Source: Flectonema sp. DT1601 (Eukaryota > Euglenozoa > Diplonemea > Diplonemida > Diplonemidae). From it: a stretch of DNA of 64,000 nucleotides. The stretch spans positions 310,001 through 374,000 of the forward strand of contig OZ025839.1 in the NCBI GenBank assembly GCA_964019425.1. Direction: 5' to 3'. Position numbers and translations under genes: made by a program. The notes beneath the pieces were generated by a model. That model did no database searches. It saw only the letters and a list, made by a program, of their open reading frames with translations, and was not told where the DNA came from. This document shows positions 1 through 14,100 of this stretch, piece by piece. Positions within the stretch are counted from its first letter, which is position 1; every line of letters starts with the position of its first letter.

Positions 1-250
1 CACTTAGCAGAAACACTTAGCAGCTTTTAAGGAGCTGAAAAGCAAAAAAAAAATCTAAGTGAGAAACACTTAGTAGAAACAATTTGTAGCTAATTAAGCT
101 GAAAATAAAAAAATAAAAAATTTCTAAGTGCGAAATACTTAGCAACTTTTAGAACAAATATTTCAGTAAATAACCTGTAATGATTAAACCATTACAAGTT
201 TGATGCCAAAACTGACAAGGACTGAGTTGAATTTCCAGGTGAGATTTGGA
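1..250. repeat. Short degenerate tandem repeat at left edge
   Basis: About three diverged copies of a ~66-bp unit run from the window edge. Each opens with CACTTAG-type words (positions 1, 16, 67, with TACTTAG near 137) and closes with the complement CTAAGTG (near 54 and 125), so each unit can fold back on itself. A further hairpin, GTAATG / CATTAC with a 7-nt loop, lies near 177-196. There is no credible ORF. The array probably continues to the left of the window. Confidence 0.6.
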
Positions 251-265
251 CTGTTAGCTTTTGGC

Positions 266-616
266 TAATATTATACCTTTTCATTTTCTCTTTCCTTTTC
301 TGGTCTTTTTTTTTTTCTTTTTTTTCCTTTTTCATACAACGTTTTTTATTTATATTTTATTTTTTTTTTTTATTTTTTCATGTTTGATTATTTCCTCTTC
401 ATATTTTTTTTTCTTTTCTTTCTTTTTTTTTTTTTTTTCTCTGCCTCTCTCTTAATTCTGTTCGTTCTTTTGAAATGAAAATTTATTTGAATATTATTCC
501 TTGGTCAGCAACCATCATTGTCGCCCTTTGGGCCTGTTAAAAAAAATAAAAAATAAAAAGAAATAGGGCAGGAGCCAAAAGCTCCCAGTCCGTTACTTCC
601 CACTTTATCGAAAATC
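266..616. repeat. Boundary module copy 1, left of minisatellite 1
   Basis: A ~350-bp T-rich segment followed by a less biased stretch that includes CTTTGGGCCTG and GGCAGGAGCCAAAAGCTCCC. The same module recurs at 10824-11178, again immediately left of a minisatellite array, differing mainly in T-run lengths and a ~12-nt insertion in the second copy. The 64-residue ORF inside it is low-complexity (Phe-rich) and unlikely to be a gene. Confidence 0.75.
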
Positions 617-3600
617 TTTAAAAAACATCCATCTCCACAGACAAAGTTTTAGAAAACAGCCATCTCCACAGACAAAGTTTAAAAATCAGCCATCTCCACA
701 CAAAAAGTTTTGAAAAACAGCAAAAAGTTTCGAAAAACAGCCATCTCCTCACGAAAGTTTTAAAAAAACATCCATCTCCACACAAAAAGTTTTAAAAAAA
801 CAGCCAGCTCCACACAAAAAGTTTTAAAAAACAGCCAGCTCCACACAAAAAGTTTCGAAAAACAGCCATCTCCTCACGAAAGTTTTAAAAAAACATCCAG
901 CTCCACACAAAAAGTTTCGAAAAACAGCCATCTCCTCACGAAAGTTTTAAAAAAACATCCAGCTCCACACAAAAAGTTTTAAAAAACAGCCGCCCCCACA
1001 CATAAAGTTTCAAAAAACACTCATCTCCTCACGAAAGTTTTAAAAAACAGCCATCTCCACAGACAAAGTTTAAAAATCAGCCATCTCCACAGACAAAGTT
1101 TAAAAATCAGCCATCTCCACACAAAAAGTTTTGAAAAACAGCCATCTCCACACAAAAAGTTTCGAAAAACAGCCATCTCCTCACGAAAGTTTTAAAAAAA
1201 CATCCATCTCCACACAATAAGTTTTAAAAAAACAGCCGCCCCCACACATTAAGTTTCAAAAAGTTTCAAAAAACACTCATCTCCTCACGAAAGTTTTAAA
1301 AAACAGCCATCTCCACACATAAAGTTTAAAAAACAGCCGCCCCCACACAAAAAGTTTCAAAAAACATCCATCTCCACACACAAAGTTTTAAAAAACAGCC
1401 ATCTCCACAGACAATGTTTAAAAATCAACCATCACAACACAAAAAGTTTTGAAAAACAGCAAAAAGTTTCGAAAAACAGCCATCTCCACACACAAAGTTT
1501 TAAAAAACAGCCAGCTCCACACAAAAAGTTTCAAAAAACAGCCATCTCCACAGACAAAGTTTCAAAAAACAGCCATCTCCACACATAAAGTTTTAAAAAA
1601 CAGCCATCTCCACACACAAAGTTTCGAAAAACAGCCATCTCCTCACGAAAGTTTTAAAAAAACATCCATCTCCACAGACAAAGTTTAAAAATCAGCCATC
1701 TCCACACAAAAAGTTTCAAAAAACAGCCATCTCCACACACAAAGTTTCGAAAAACAGCCATCTCCTCACGAAAGTTTTAAAAAAACATCCATCTCCACAC
1801 AAAAAGTTTTAAAAAAACAGCCAGCTCCACACAAAAAGTTTTAAAAAACAGCCATCTCCACAGACAAAGTTTTAAAAAACAGCCGCCCCCACACATAAAG
1901 TTTCAAAAAACACTCATCTCCTCACGAAAGTTTTAAAAAACAGCCGTCTCCACACAAAAAGTTTCAAAAAACAGCCGCCCCCACACAAAAAGTTTCAAAA
2001 AACAGCCATCTCCACACACAAAGTTTCGAAAAACAGCCATCTCCTCACGAAAGTTTTAAAAAAACATCCATCTCCACACAAAAAGTTTTAAAAAACAGCC
2101 AGCTCCACACAAAAAGTTTTAAAAAACAGCCGCCCCCACACATAAAGTTTCAAAAAACACTCATCTCCTCACGAAAGTTTCAAAAAACAGCCATCTCCAC
2201 ACGAAAGTTAAAAAACGCTGTCTACACACAAAAAGTTTCAAAAAACAGCCATCTCCTCACGAAAGTTTTAAAAAAACATCCATCTCCACAAAAAGTTTTA
2301 AAAAACAGCCGCCCCCACACATAAAGTTTCAAAAAACACTCATCTCCTCACGAAAGTTTTAAAAAACAGCCGTCTCCACACAAAAAGTTTCAAAAAACAG
2401 CCATCTCCACACAAAAAGTTTCGAAAAACAGCCATCTCCACACATAAAGTTCAAAAAAAACATCCATCTCCACACAAAAAGTTTTAAAAAACAGCCATCT
2501 CCTCACGAAAGTTTTAAAAAAACATCCATCTCCACAAAAAGTTTTAAAAAAACAGCCAGCTCCACACAAAAAGTTTTAAAAAACAGCCGCCCCCACACAT
2601 AAAGTTTCAAAAAACACTCATCTCCTCACGAAAGTTTTAAAAAACAGCCGTCTCCACACAAAAAGTTTCAAAAAACAGCCATCTCCACACAAAAAGTTTC
2701 GAAAAACAGCCATCTCCACACATAAAGTTCAAAAAAAACATCCATCTCCACACAAAAAGTTTTAAAAAACAGCCAGCTCCACACATAAAGTTTCAAAAAA
2801 CACTCATCTCCTCACGAAAGTTTCAAAAAACAGCCATCTCCACACGAAAGTTAAAAAACGCTGTCTACACACAAAAAGTTTCAAAAAACAGCCATCTCCA
2901 CACATAAAGTTTAAAAAACAGCCGCCCCCACACAAAAAGTTTTAAAAACAGCCATCTCCACAGACAAAGTTTAAAAATCAGCCATCTCCACACAAAAAGT
3001 TTTGAAAAACAGCCATCTCCTCACGAAAGTTTTAAAAAAACATCCATCTCCACACAAAAAGTTTTAAAAAAAACAGCCAGCTCCACACAAAAAGTTTTAA
3101 AAAACAGCCGCCCCGAACATAAAGTTTCTAAAAACACTCATCTCCTCACGAAAGTTTTAAAAAACAGCCATCTCCACACGAAAGTTAAAAAAACGCTGTC
3201 TCCATACAAAAAGTTTCAAAAAACAGCCAGCTCCACACAAAAAGTTTCAAAAATCAGCCATCTCCACACAAAAAGTTTCGAAAAACAGCCATCTCCTCAC
3301 GAAAGTTTTAAAAAAACATCCATCTCCACACAAAAAGTTTTAAAAAAACAGCCAGCTCCACACAAAAAGTTTTAAAAAACAGCCGCCCCCACACATAAAG
3401 TTTCAAAAAACACTCATCTCCTCACGAAAGTTTTAAAAAACAGCCGTCTCCACACAAAAAGTTTCGAAAAACAGCCATCTCCACACATAAAGTTTAAAAA
3501 AAACATCCATCTCCACACAAAAAGTTTTAAAAAACAGCCATCTCCTCACGAAAGTTTTAAAAAAGCATCCATCTCCACACAAAAAGTTTTAAAAAACAGC

Positions 3601-6600
3601 CAGCTCCACACATAAAGTTTTAAAAAACAGCCGCCCCCACACATAAAGTTTCAAAAAACACTCATCTCCTCACGAAAGTTTCAAAAAACAGCCATCTCCA
3701 CACGAAAGTTAAAAAACGCTGTCTACACACAAAAAGTTTCAAAAAACACTCATCTCCTCACGAAAGTTTTAAAAAACAGCCGCCTCCACACAAAAAGTTT
3801 CAAAAAACAGCCATCTCCACACAAAAAGTTTCGAAAAACAGCCATCTCCACACATAAAGTTTAAAAAAAACATCCATCTCCACACAAAAAGTTTTAAAAA
3901 ACAGCCATCTCCACAGACAAAGTTTATAAATCAGCCATCTCCACACAAAAAGTTTCGAAAAACAGCCATCTCCTCACGAAAGTTTTAAAAAAACATCCAT
4001 CTCCACACACAAAGTTTCGAAAAACAGCCATCTCCTCACGAAAGTTTTAAAAAAACAGCCATCTCCACACACAAAGTTTCGAAAAACAGCCATCTCCTCA
4101 CGAAAGTTTTAAAAAAACATCCATCTCCACACAAAAAGTTTTAAAAAAACAGCCAGCTCCACACAAAAAGTTTTAAAAAACAGCCGCCCCCACACATAAA
4201 GTTTCAAAAAACACTCATCTCCTCACGAAAGTTTTAAAAAACAGCCGTCTCCACACAAAAAGTTTCGAAAAACAGCCATCTCCACACATAAAGTTTAAAA
4301 AAAACATCCATCTCCACACAAAAAGTTTTAAAAAACAGCCATCTCCTCACGAAAGTTTTAAAAAAGCATCCATCTCCACACAAAAAGTTTTAAAAAACAG
4401 CCGCCCCCACACATAAAGTTTCAAAAAACACTCATCTCCTCACGAAAGTTTCAAAAAACAGCCATCTCCACACGAAAGTTAAAAAACGCTGTCTACACAC
4501 AAAAAGTTTCAAAAAACACTCATCTCCTCACGAAAGTTTTAAAAAACAGCCGCCTCCACACAAAAAGTTTCAAAAAACAGCCATCTCCACACAAAAAGTT
4601 TCGAAAAACAGCCATCTCCACACATAAAGTTTAAAAAAAACATCCATCTCCACACAAAAAGTTTTAAAAAACAGCCATCTCCACAGACAAAGTTTATAAA
4701 TCAGCCATCTCCACACAAAAAGTTTCGAAAAACAGCCATCTCCTCACGAAAGTTTTAAAAAAACATCCATCTCCACACAAAAAGTTTTAAAAAACAGCCA
4801 TCTCCACACATAAAGTTTAAAAAAACAGCCGCCCCCACACAAAAAGTTTTAAAAACAGCCATCTCCACAGACAAAGTTTTGAAAAACAGCCGCCCCCACA
4901 CATAAAGTTTCAAAAAACACTCATCTCCTCACGAAAGTTTTAAAAAACAGCCGTCTCCACACAAAAAGTTTCAAAAAACAGCCATCTCCACACAAAAAGT
5001 TTCGAAAAACAGCCATCTCCACACATAAAGTTCAAAAAAAACATCCATCTCCACACAAAAAGTTTTAAAAAACAGCCATCTCCTCACGAAAGTTTTAAAA
5101 AAACATCCATCTCCACAAAAAGTTTTAAAAAAACAGCCAGCTCCACACAAAAAGTTTTAAAAAACAGCCGCCCCCACACATAAAGTTTCAAAAAACACTC
5201 ATCTCCTCACGAAAGTTTTAAAAAACAGCCGTCTCCACACAAAAAGTTTCAAAAAACAGCCATCTCCACACAAAAAGTTTCGAAAAACAGCCATCTCCAC
5301 ACATAAAGTTCAAAAAAAACATCCATCTCCACACAAAAAGTTTTAAAAAACAGCCAGCTCCACACATAAAGTTTCAAAAAACACTCATCTCCTCACGAAA
5401 GTTTCAAAAAACAGCCATCTCCACACGAAAGTTAAAAAACGCTGTCTACACACAAAAAGTTTCAAAAAACAGCCATCTCCACACATAAAGTTTAAAAAAC
5501 AGCCGCCCCCACACAAAAAGTTTTAAAAACAGCCATCTCCACAGACAAAGTTTAAAAATCAGCCATCTCCACACAAAAAGTTTTGAAAAACAGCCATCTC
5601 CTCACGAAAGTTTTAAAAAAACATCCATCTCCACACAAAAAGTTTTAAAAAAAACAGCCAGCTCCACACAAAAAGTTTTAAAAAACAGCCGCCCCGAACA
5701 TAAAGTTTCTAAAAACACTCATCTCCTCACGAAAGTTTTAAAAAACAGCCATCTCCACACGAAAGTTAAAAAAACGCTGTCTCCATACAAAAAGTTTCAA
5801 AAAACAGCCAGCTCCACACAAAAAGTTTCAAAAATCAGCCATCTCCACACAAAAAGTTTCGAAAAACAGCCATCTCCTCACGAAAGTTTTAAAAAAACAT
5901 CCATCTCCACACAAAAAGTTTTAAAAAAACAGCCAGCTCCACACAAAAAGTTTTAAAAAACAGCCGCCCCCACACATAAAGTTTCAAAAAACACTCATCT
6001 CCTCACGAAAGTTTTAAAAAACAGCCGTCTCCACACAAAAAGTTTCGAAAAACAGCCATCTCCACACATAAAGTTTAAAAAAAACATCCATCTCCACACA
6101 AAAAGTTTTAAAAAACAGCCATCTCCTCACGAAAGTTTTAAAAAAGCATCCATCTCCACACAAAAAGTTTTAAAAAACAGCCAGCTCCACACATAAAGTT
6201 TTAAAAAACAGCCGCCCCCACACATAAAGTTTCAAAAAACACTCATCTCCTCACGAAAGTTTCAAAAAACAGCCATCTCCACACGAAAGTTAAAAAACGC
6301 TGTCTACACACAAAAAGTTTCAAAAAACACTCATCTCCTCACGAAAGTTTTAAAAAACAGCCGCCTCCACACAAAAAGTTTCAAAAAACAGCCATCTCCA
6401 CACAAAAAGTTTCGAAAAACAGCCATCTCCACACATAAAGTTTAAAAAAAACATCCATCTCCACACAAAAAGTTTTAAAAAACAGCCATCTCCACAGACA
6501 AAGTTTATAAATCAGCCATCTCCACACAAAAAGTTTCGAAAAACAGCCATCTCCTCACGAAAGTTTTAAAAAAACATCCATCTCCACACAAAAAGTTTTA

Positions 6601-8690
6601 AAAAAACAGCCAGCTCCACACAAAAAGTTTTAAAAAACAGCCGCCCCCACACATAAAGTTTCAAAAAACACTCATCTCCTCACGAAAGTTTTAAAAAACA
6701 GCCGTCTCCACACAAAAAGTTTCGAAAAACAGCCATCTCCACACATAAAGTTTAAAAAAAACATCCATCTCCACACAAAAAGTTTTAAAAAACAGCCATC
6801 TCCTCACGAAAGTTTTAAAAAAGCATCCATCTCCACACAAAAAGTTTTAAAAAACAGCCAGCTCCACACAAAAAGTTTTAAAAAACAGCCGCCCCCACAC
6901 ATAAAGTTTCAAAAAACACTCATCTCCTCACGAAAGTTTCAAAAAACAGCCATCTCCACACGAAAGTTAAAAAACGCTGTCTACACACAAAAAGTTTCAA
7001 AAAACACTCATCTCCTCACGAAAGTTTTAAAAAACAGCCGCCTCCACACAAAAAGTTTCAAAAAACAGCCATCTCCACACAAAAAGTTTCGAAAAACAGC
7101 CATCTCCACACATAAAGTTTAAAAAAAACATCCATCTCCACACAAAAAGTTTTAAAAAACAGCCATCTCCACAGACAAAGTTTATAAATCAGCCATCTCC
7201 ACACAAAAAGTTTCGAAAAACAGCCATCTCCTCACGAAAGTTTTAAAAAAACATCCATCTCCACACAAAAAGTTTTAAAAAACAGCCATCTCCACACATA
7301 AAGTTTAAAAAAACAGCCGCCCCCACACAAAAAGTTTTAAAAACAGCCATCTCCACAGACAAAGTTTTGAAAAACAGCCATCTCCTCACGAAAGTTTTAA
7401 AAAAACATCCATCTCCACACAAAAAGTTTTAAAAAAACAGCCAGCTCCACACAAAAAGTTTTAAAAAACAGCCGCCCCGAACATAAAGTTTCTAAAAACA
7501 CTCATCTCCTCACGAAAGTTTTAAAAAACAGCCATCTCCACACGAAAGTTAAAAAAACGCTGTCTCCATACAAAAAGTTTCAAAAAACAGCCATCTCCAC
7601 ACACAAAGTTTTAAAAAACAGCCAGCTCCACACGAAAGTTAAAAAAACGCTGTCTCCATACAAAAAGTTTCAAAAAACAGCCATCTCCACACACAAAGTT
7701 TTAAAAAACAACCAGCTCCACACAAAAAGTTTCAAAAAACAGCCATCTCCACAGACAAAGTTTTAAAAACATCCATCTCCACAGACAAAGTTTTAGAAAA
7801 CAGCCAGCTCCACACAAAAAGTTTCAAAAAACAGCCATCTCCACAGACAAAGTTTTAAAAAACATCCATCTCCACAGACAAAGTTTTAGAAAACAGCCAG
7901 CTCCACACAAAAAGTTTCAAAAAACATCCATCTCCACAGACAAAGTTTAAAAATCAGCCATCTCCACACAAAAAGTTTGAAAAACAGCCATCTCCACACA
8001 AAAAGTTTCGAAAAACAGCCATCTCCACAGACAAAGTTTTAAAAAACATCCATCTCCACAGACAAAGTTTTAGAAAACAGCCAGCTCCACACAAAAAGTT
8101 TCAAAAAACAGCCATCTCCACAGACAAAGTTTTAAAAAACATCCATCTCCACAGACAAAGTTTTAGAAAACAGCCAGCTCCACACAAAAAGTTTCAAAAA
8201 ACAGCCATCTCCACAGACAAAGTTTTAGAAAACAGCCAGCTCCACACAAAAAGTTTCAAAAAACATCCATCTCCACAGACAAAGTTTAAAAATCAGCCAT
8301 CTCCACACAAAAAGTTTTGAAAAACAGCCATCTCCACACAAAAAGTTTCAAAAAACAGCCATCTCCACAGACAAAGTTTAAAAATCAGCCATCTCCACAC
8401 AAAAAGTTTTGAAAAACAGCCATCTCCACACAAAAAGTTTCGAAAAACAGCCATCTCCTCACGAAAGTTTTAAAAAAACATCCATCTCCACACAAAAAGT
8501 TTTAAAAAAACAGCCAGCTCCACACAAAAAGTTTTAAAAAACAGCCGCCCCCACACATAAAGTTTCAAAAAACACTCATCTCCTCACGAAAGTTTTAAAA
8601 AACAGCCGTCTCCACACAAAAAGTTTCGAAAAACAGCCATCTCCACACATAAAGTTTAAAAAAAACATCCATCTCCACACACTTAAAAGA
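610..8690. repeat. Minisatellite array 1 (~30-bp monomer)
   Basis: An uninterrupted tandem array of a 29-31-bp monomer with core CATCTCCACACAAAAAGTTT followed by an A-run and CAGC. At this monomer size that is roughly 260 copies. Variants such as CTCACGAAAG, CCGCCCCC, CACATAAAG and CAGACAAAG recur in a fixed order, giving higher-order structure. For example, the rare variant CCGCCCCGAACATAAAG occurs at about 3108 and 5690, and the stretch around 2310-3900 matches 4890-6480. The + strand is C-rich and G-poor (8 C and 2 G in a typical monomer). Short ORFs inside (e.g. 1449-1688) are translations of the repeat, not genes. Confidence 0.95.
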
Positions 8691-10312
8691 ATACAAAAAA
8701 AAATAAAAAAAAAAAGAATAAACAATGTTATCATTGTTTTTTTTTTATCGTTCGACTTTGTTGACTAATTTCTATTTTCCGTTTTTTTTTTTCTTTTTAA
8801 AAAATAAATAAAAAGAATTTAAAATAAAAAAAAAAGAATAAACAATGTTATCATTGTTTTTTTTTTATCGATCGACTATGTCGATTACTTTCTATTTTCC
8901 GTCCTGGTCAAGACGCTAAACTGATTGTTTTTTTTTCAAAATTATTAAAAAAGATTATAAAAAAAAACAAAAAAAAAAGAATAAACAATGTTATCATTGT
9001 TTTTTTTTTTATATCGTTCGACTTTATCGACTAATTTTTATTTTCCGTTTTTTTCTTTAAAAATAATTAAAAAGAATTTAAAAAAAAAAAAAAAAAAAAA
9101 GAATAAACAATGTTATCATTGTTTTTTTATCGATCGACTATGTCGATCACTTTCTATTTTCCGTCCTGGTCAAGACGCTAAACTGATTGTTTTTTCTTTA
9201 AAATAATAAAAAGGATTAAAAAAAAAAAAAAAAAAAAAAAAAAGAATAAACAATGTTATCATTGTTTTTTTTTTATCGATCGACTATGTCGATTACTTTC
9301 TATTTTCCGTCCTGGTCAAGACGCTAAACTGATTGTTTTTTTTTCAAAATTATTAAAAAAGATTATAAAAAAAAACAAAAAAAAAAGAATAAACAATGTT
9401 ATCATTGTTTTTTTTTTTATATCGTTCGACTTTATCGACTAATTTTTATTTTCCGTTTTTTTCTTTAAAAATAATTAAAAAGAATTTAAAAAAAAAAAAA
9501 AAAAAAAAGAATAAACAATGTTATCATTGTTTTTTTATCGATCGACTATGTCGATCACTTTCTATTTTCCGTCCTGGTCAAGACGCTAAACTGATTGTTT
9601 TTTCTTTAAAATAATAAAAAGGATTAAAAAAAAAAAAAAAAAAAAAAAAAAGAATAAACAATGTTATCATTGTTTTTTATCGATCGACTATGTCGATCAC
9701 TTTCTATTTTCCGTCCTGGTCAAGACGCTAAACTGATTGTTTTTTCTTTAAAATAATAAAAAGGATTAAAAAAAAAAAAAAAAAAAAAAAAAGAATAAAC
9801 AATGTTATCATTGTTTCTTTTATCGATCGACTATGTCGATTACTTTCTATTTTCCGTCCTAGTCAAGACGCTAAACTGATTGTTTTTTTTTTCAAAATTA
9901 TTAAAAAAGAATATAAAAAAAAACAAAAAAAAAAGAATAAACAATGTTATCATTGTTTTTTTTTTATATCGTTCGACTTTATCGACTAATTTTTATTTTC
10001 CGTTTTTTTCTTTAAAAATAATTAAAAAGAATTTAAAAAAAAAAAAAAAAAAAAAGAATAAACAATGTTATCATTGTTTTTTTATCGATCGACTATGTCG
10101 ATCACTTTCTATTTTCCGTCCTGGTCAAGACGCTAAACTGATTGTTTTTTCTTTAAAATAATAAAAAGGATTAAAAAAAAAAAAAAAAAAAAAAAAAAGA
10201 ATAAACAATGTTATCATTGTTTTTTATCGATCGACTATGTCGATCACTTTCTATTTTCCGTCCTGGTCAAGACGCTAAACTGATTGTTTTTTCTTTAAAA
10301 AATAATTAAAAG

Positions 10313-10352
<40 letters not shown>

Positions 10353-10465
10353 ATAAACAATGTTATCATTGTTTTTTATCGATCGACTATGTCGATCACT
10401 TTCAATTTTCCGTCCTGGTCAGGACGCTAAACTGATTGTTTTTTCTTTAAAAATAAATAAAAAGA

Positions 10466-10502
<37 letters not shown>

Positions 10503-10618
10503 AATAAACAATGTTATCATTGTTTTTTTTTTATCGATCGACTATGTTGATTACTTTCTATTTTCCGTCCTGGTCAAGACGCTAAACTGATTGTTTTTTC
10601 TTTAAAATAATTAAAAGG

Positions 10619-10651
<33 letters not shown>

Positions 10652-10757
10652 ATAAACAATGTTATCATTGATTTTTTTCAATCGATCGACTATGTCGATT
10701 AATTTCTATTTTCCGTCCTGATCGAGACGCTAAACTGATTGTTTCTTTTTTTAAATA

Positions 10758-10794
<37 letters not shown>

Positions 10795-10795
10795 A
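8691..10795. repeat. A/T-rich hairpin repeat array between the two minisatellites
   Basis: About 15 tandem units, 120-150 bp each, marked by the palindrome AACAATGTTATCATTGTT (starts near 8721, 8841, 8984, 9106, 9249, 9392, 9514, 9657, 9800, 9941, 10063, 10206, 10358, 10506, 10655). Poly-A lies to its left and poly-T to its right, so the stem can extend well beyond the 7-bp core. Two unit types exist: a short one (~122 bp) and a long one (~143 bp) with TCGATCGACTATGTCGAT and CCGTCCTGGTCAAGACG. A 408-bp higher-order unit is repeated with identical translation at 8988-9206 and 9396-9614. The Lys/Phe-rich ORFs are artefacts of A and T runs. Confidence 0.92.
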
Positions 10796-10823
10796 TCTCC
10801 CTGCTATCCTCATATCCCCACAA

Positions 10824-11178
10824 TAATATTATACCTTTTCATTTTCTCTTTCCTTTTCTGGTCTTTTTTTTTCTTTTTTTTCCTTTTTCATACAACGTTT
10901 TTATTTATATTTTATTTTATTTTTTTTTTTTCATGTTTGATTATTTCCTCTTCATATTTTTTTCTATTCTTTTTTTTTTTTTTTTTTTTCCCTACCTCTC
11001 TCTTAATTCTGTTCGTTTCTTTGAAACGAAAATTCATTTGAATATTATTCCTTGGTCAGCAACCATCATTGTCGCCCTTTGGGCCTGTTAAAAAAAATAA
11101 AAATAAAAAGAAAGTTTACATCGGGAATAGGGCAGGAGCCAAAAGCTCCCAGTCCGTTACTTCCCACCTTATCGAAAT
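10824..11178. repeat. Boundary module copy 2, left of minisatellite 2
   Basis: Second copy of the ~350-bp module at 266-616, same orientation, again ending in the ATCGAAA sequence that leads straight into the minisatellite. Relative to copy 1 it has a ~12-nt insertion before AATAGGGCAGG. The repeated placement shows the module and minisatellite move or amplify as one composite unit. Confidence 0.75.
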
Positions 11179-14100
11179 CCACACAAAAAGTTTTAAAAAA
11201 CAGCCATCTCCTCACGAAAGTTTTAAAAAAACATCCATCTCCACACACAAAGTTTCGAAAAACAGCCATCTCCTCACGAAAGTTTTAAAAAAACATCCAT
11301 CTCCACACAAAAAGTTTTAAAAAAACAGCCAGCTCCACACAAAAAGTTTTAAAAAACAGCCGCCCCCACACATAAAGTTTCAAAAAACAGCCATCTCCAC
11401 AGACAAAGTTTTGAAAAACAGCCATCTCCTCACGAAAGTTTTAAAAAAACATCCATCTCCACACAAAAAGTTTTAAAAAAACAGCCAGCTCCACACAAAA
11501 AGTTTTAAAAAACAGCCGCCCCCACACATAAAGTTTCAAAAAACAGCCATCTCCACAGACAAAGTTTTAAAAAACATCCATCTCCACACAAAAAGTTTTA
11601 AAAAAACAGCCAGCTCCACACAAAAAGTTTTAAAAAACAGCCGCCCCCACACATAAAGTTTCAAAAAACACTCATCTCCTCACGAAAGTTTTAAAAAACA
11701 GCCATCTCCACACATAAAGTTTAAAAAAAACATCCATCTCCACACAAAAAGTTTTAAAAAACAGCCATCTCCACACGAAAGTTAAAAAAACGCTGTCTCC
11801 ATACAAAAAGTTTCAAAAAACAGCCATCTCCACACACAAAGTTTTAAAAAACAGCCATCTCCACACGAAAGTTAAAAAAACGCTGTCTCCATACAAAAAG
11901 TTTCAAAAAACAGCCATCTCCACACACAAAGTTTTAAAAAACAGCCAGCTCCACACAAAAAGTTTCAAAAAACAGCCATCTCCACAGACAAAGTTTTAAA
12001 AAACATCCATCTCCACAGACAAAGTTTTAGAAAACAGCCAGCTCCACACAAAAAGTTTCAAAAAACAGCCATCTCCACAGACAAAGTTTTAAAAAACATC
12101 CATCTCCACAGACAAAGTTTTAGAAAACAGCCAGCTCCACACAAAAAGTTTCAAAAAACAGCCATCTCCACAGACAAAGTTTTAGAAAACAGCCAGCTCC
12201 ACACAAAAAGTTTCAAAAAACATCCATCTCCACAGACAAAGTTTAAAAATCAGCCATCTCCACACAAAAAGTTTTGAAAAACAGCCATCTCCACACAAAA
12301 AGTTTCAAAAAACAGCCATCTCCACAGACAAAGTTTAAAAATCAGCCATCTCCACACAAAAAGTTTTGAAAAACAGCCATCTCCACACAAAAAGTTTCGA
12401 AAAACAGCCATCTCCTCACGAAAGTTTTAAAAAAACATCCATCTCCACACAAAAAGTTTTAAAAAAACAGCCAGCTCCACACAAAAAGTTTTAAAAAACA
12501 GCCGCCCCCACACATAAAGTTTCAAAAAACACTCATCTCCTCACGAAAGTTTTAAAAAACAGCCGTCTCCACACAAAAAGTTTCGAAAAACAGCCATCTC
12601 CACACATAAAGTTTAAAAAAAACATCCATCTCCACACAAAAAGTTTTAAAAAACAGCCATCTCCTCACGAAAGTTTTAAAAAAACATCCATCTCCACACA
12701 CAAAGTTTCGAAAAACAGCCATCTCCTCACGAAAGTTTTAAAAAAACATCCATCTCCACACAAAAAGTTTTAAAAAAACAGCCAGCTCCACACAAAAAGT
12801 TTTAAAAAACAGCCGCCCCCACACATAAAGTTTCAAAAAACAGCCATCTCCACAGACAAAGTTTTGAAAAACAGCCATCTCCTCACGAAAGTTTTAAAAA
12901 AACATCCATCTCCACACAAAAAGTTTTAAAAAAACAGCCAGCTCCACACAAAAAGTTTTAAAAAACAGCCGCCCCCACACATAAAGTTTCAAAAAACAGC
13001 CATCTCCACAGACAAAGTTTTAAAAAACATCCATCTCCACACAAAAAGTTTTAAAAAAACAGCCAGCTCCACACAAAAAGTTTTAAAAAACAGCCGCCCC
13101 CACACATAAAGTTTCAAAAAACACTCATCTCCTCACGAAAGTTTTAAAAAACAGCCATCTCCACACATAAAGTTTAAAAAAAACATCCATCTCCACACAA
13201 AAAGTTTTAAAAAACAGCCATCTCCTCACGAAAGTTTTAAAAAACAGCCATCTCCACACGAAAGTTAAAAAAACGCTGTCTCCATACAAAAAGTTTCAAA
13301 AAACAGCCATCTCCACACACAAAGTTTTAAAAAACAGCCAGCTCCACACGAAAGTTAAATAAACGCTGTCTCCATACAAAAAGTTTCAAAAAACAGCCAT
13401 CTCCACAGACAAAGTTTTAAAAAACATCCATCTCCACAGACAAAGTTTTAGAAAACAGCCAGCTCCACACAAAAAGTTTCAAAAAACAGCCATCTCCACA
13501 GACAAAGTTTTAAAAAACATCCATCTCCACAGACAAAGTTTTAGAAAACAGCCAGCTCCACACAAAAAGTTTCAAAAAACAGCCATCTCCACAGACAAAG
13601 TTTTAAAAAACATCCATCTCCACACAAAAAGTTTCAAAAAACATCCATCTCCACAGACAAAGTTTAAAAATCAGCCATCTCCACACAAAAAGTTTTGAAA
13701 AACAGCCATCTCCACACAAAAAGTTTCAAAAAACAGCCATCTCCACAGACAAAGTTTAAAAATCAGCCATCTCCACACAAAAAGTTTTAAAAAACAGCCA
13801 TCTCCACACAAAAAGTTTCGAAAAACAGCCATCTCCTCACGAAAGTTTTAAAAAAACATCCATCTCCACACAAAAAGTTTTAAAAAAACAGCCAGCTCCA
13901 CACAAAAAGTTTTAAAAAACAGCCGCCCCCACACATAAAGTTTCAAAAAACACTCATCTCCTCACGAAAGTTTTAAAAAACAGCCATCTCCACAGACAAA
14001 GTTTAAAAATCAGCCATCTCCACAGACAAAGTTTAAAAAACAGCCGTCTCCACACAAAAAGTTTCGAAAAACAGCCATCTCCACACATAAAGTTTAAAAA

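Noticed and set aside
8988-10590. Lys/Phe-rich frames in the hairpin repeats
   Set aside because: They are translations of A and T runs and repeat along with the array.
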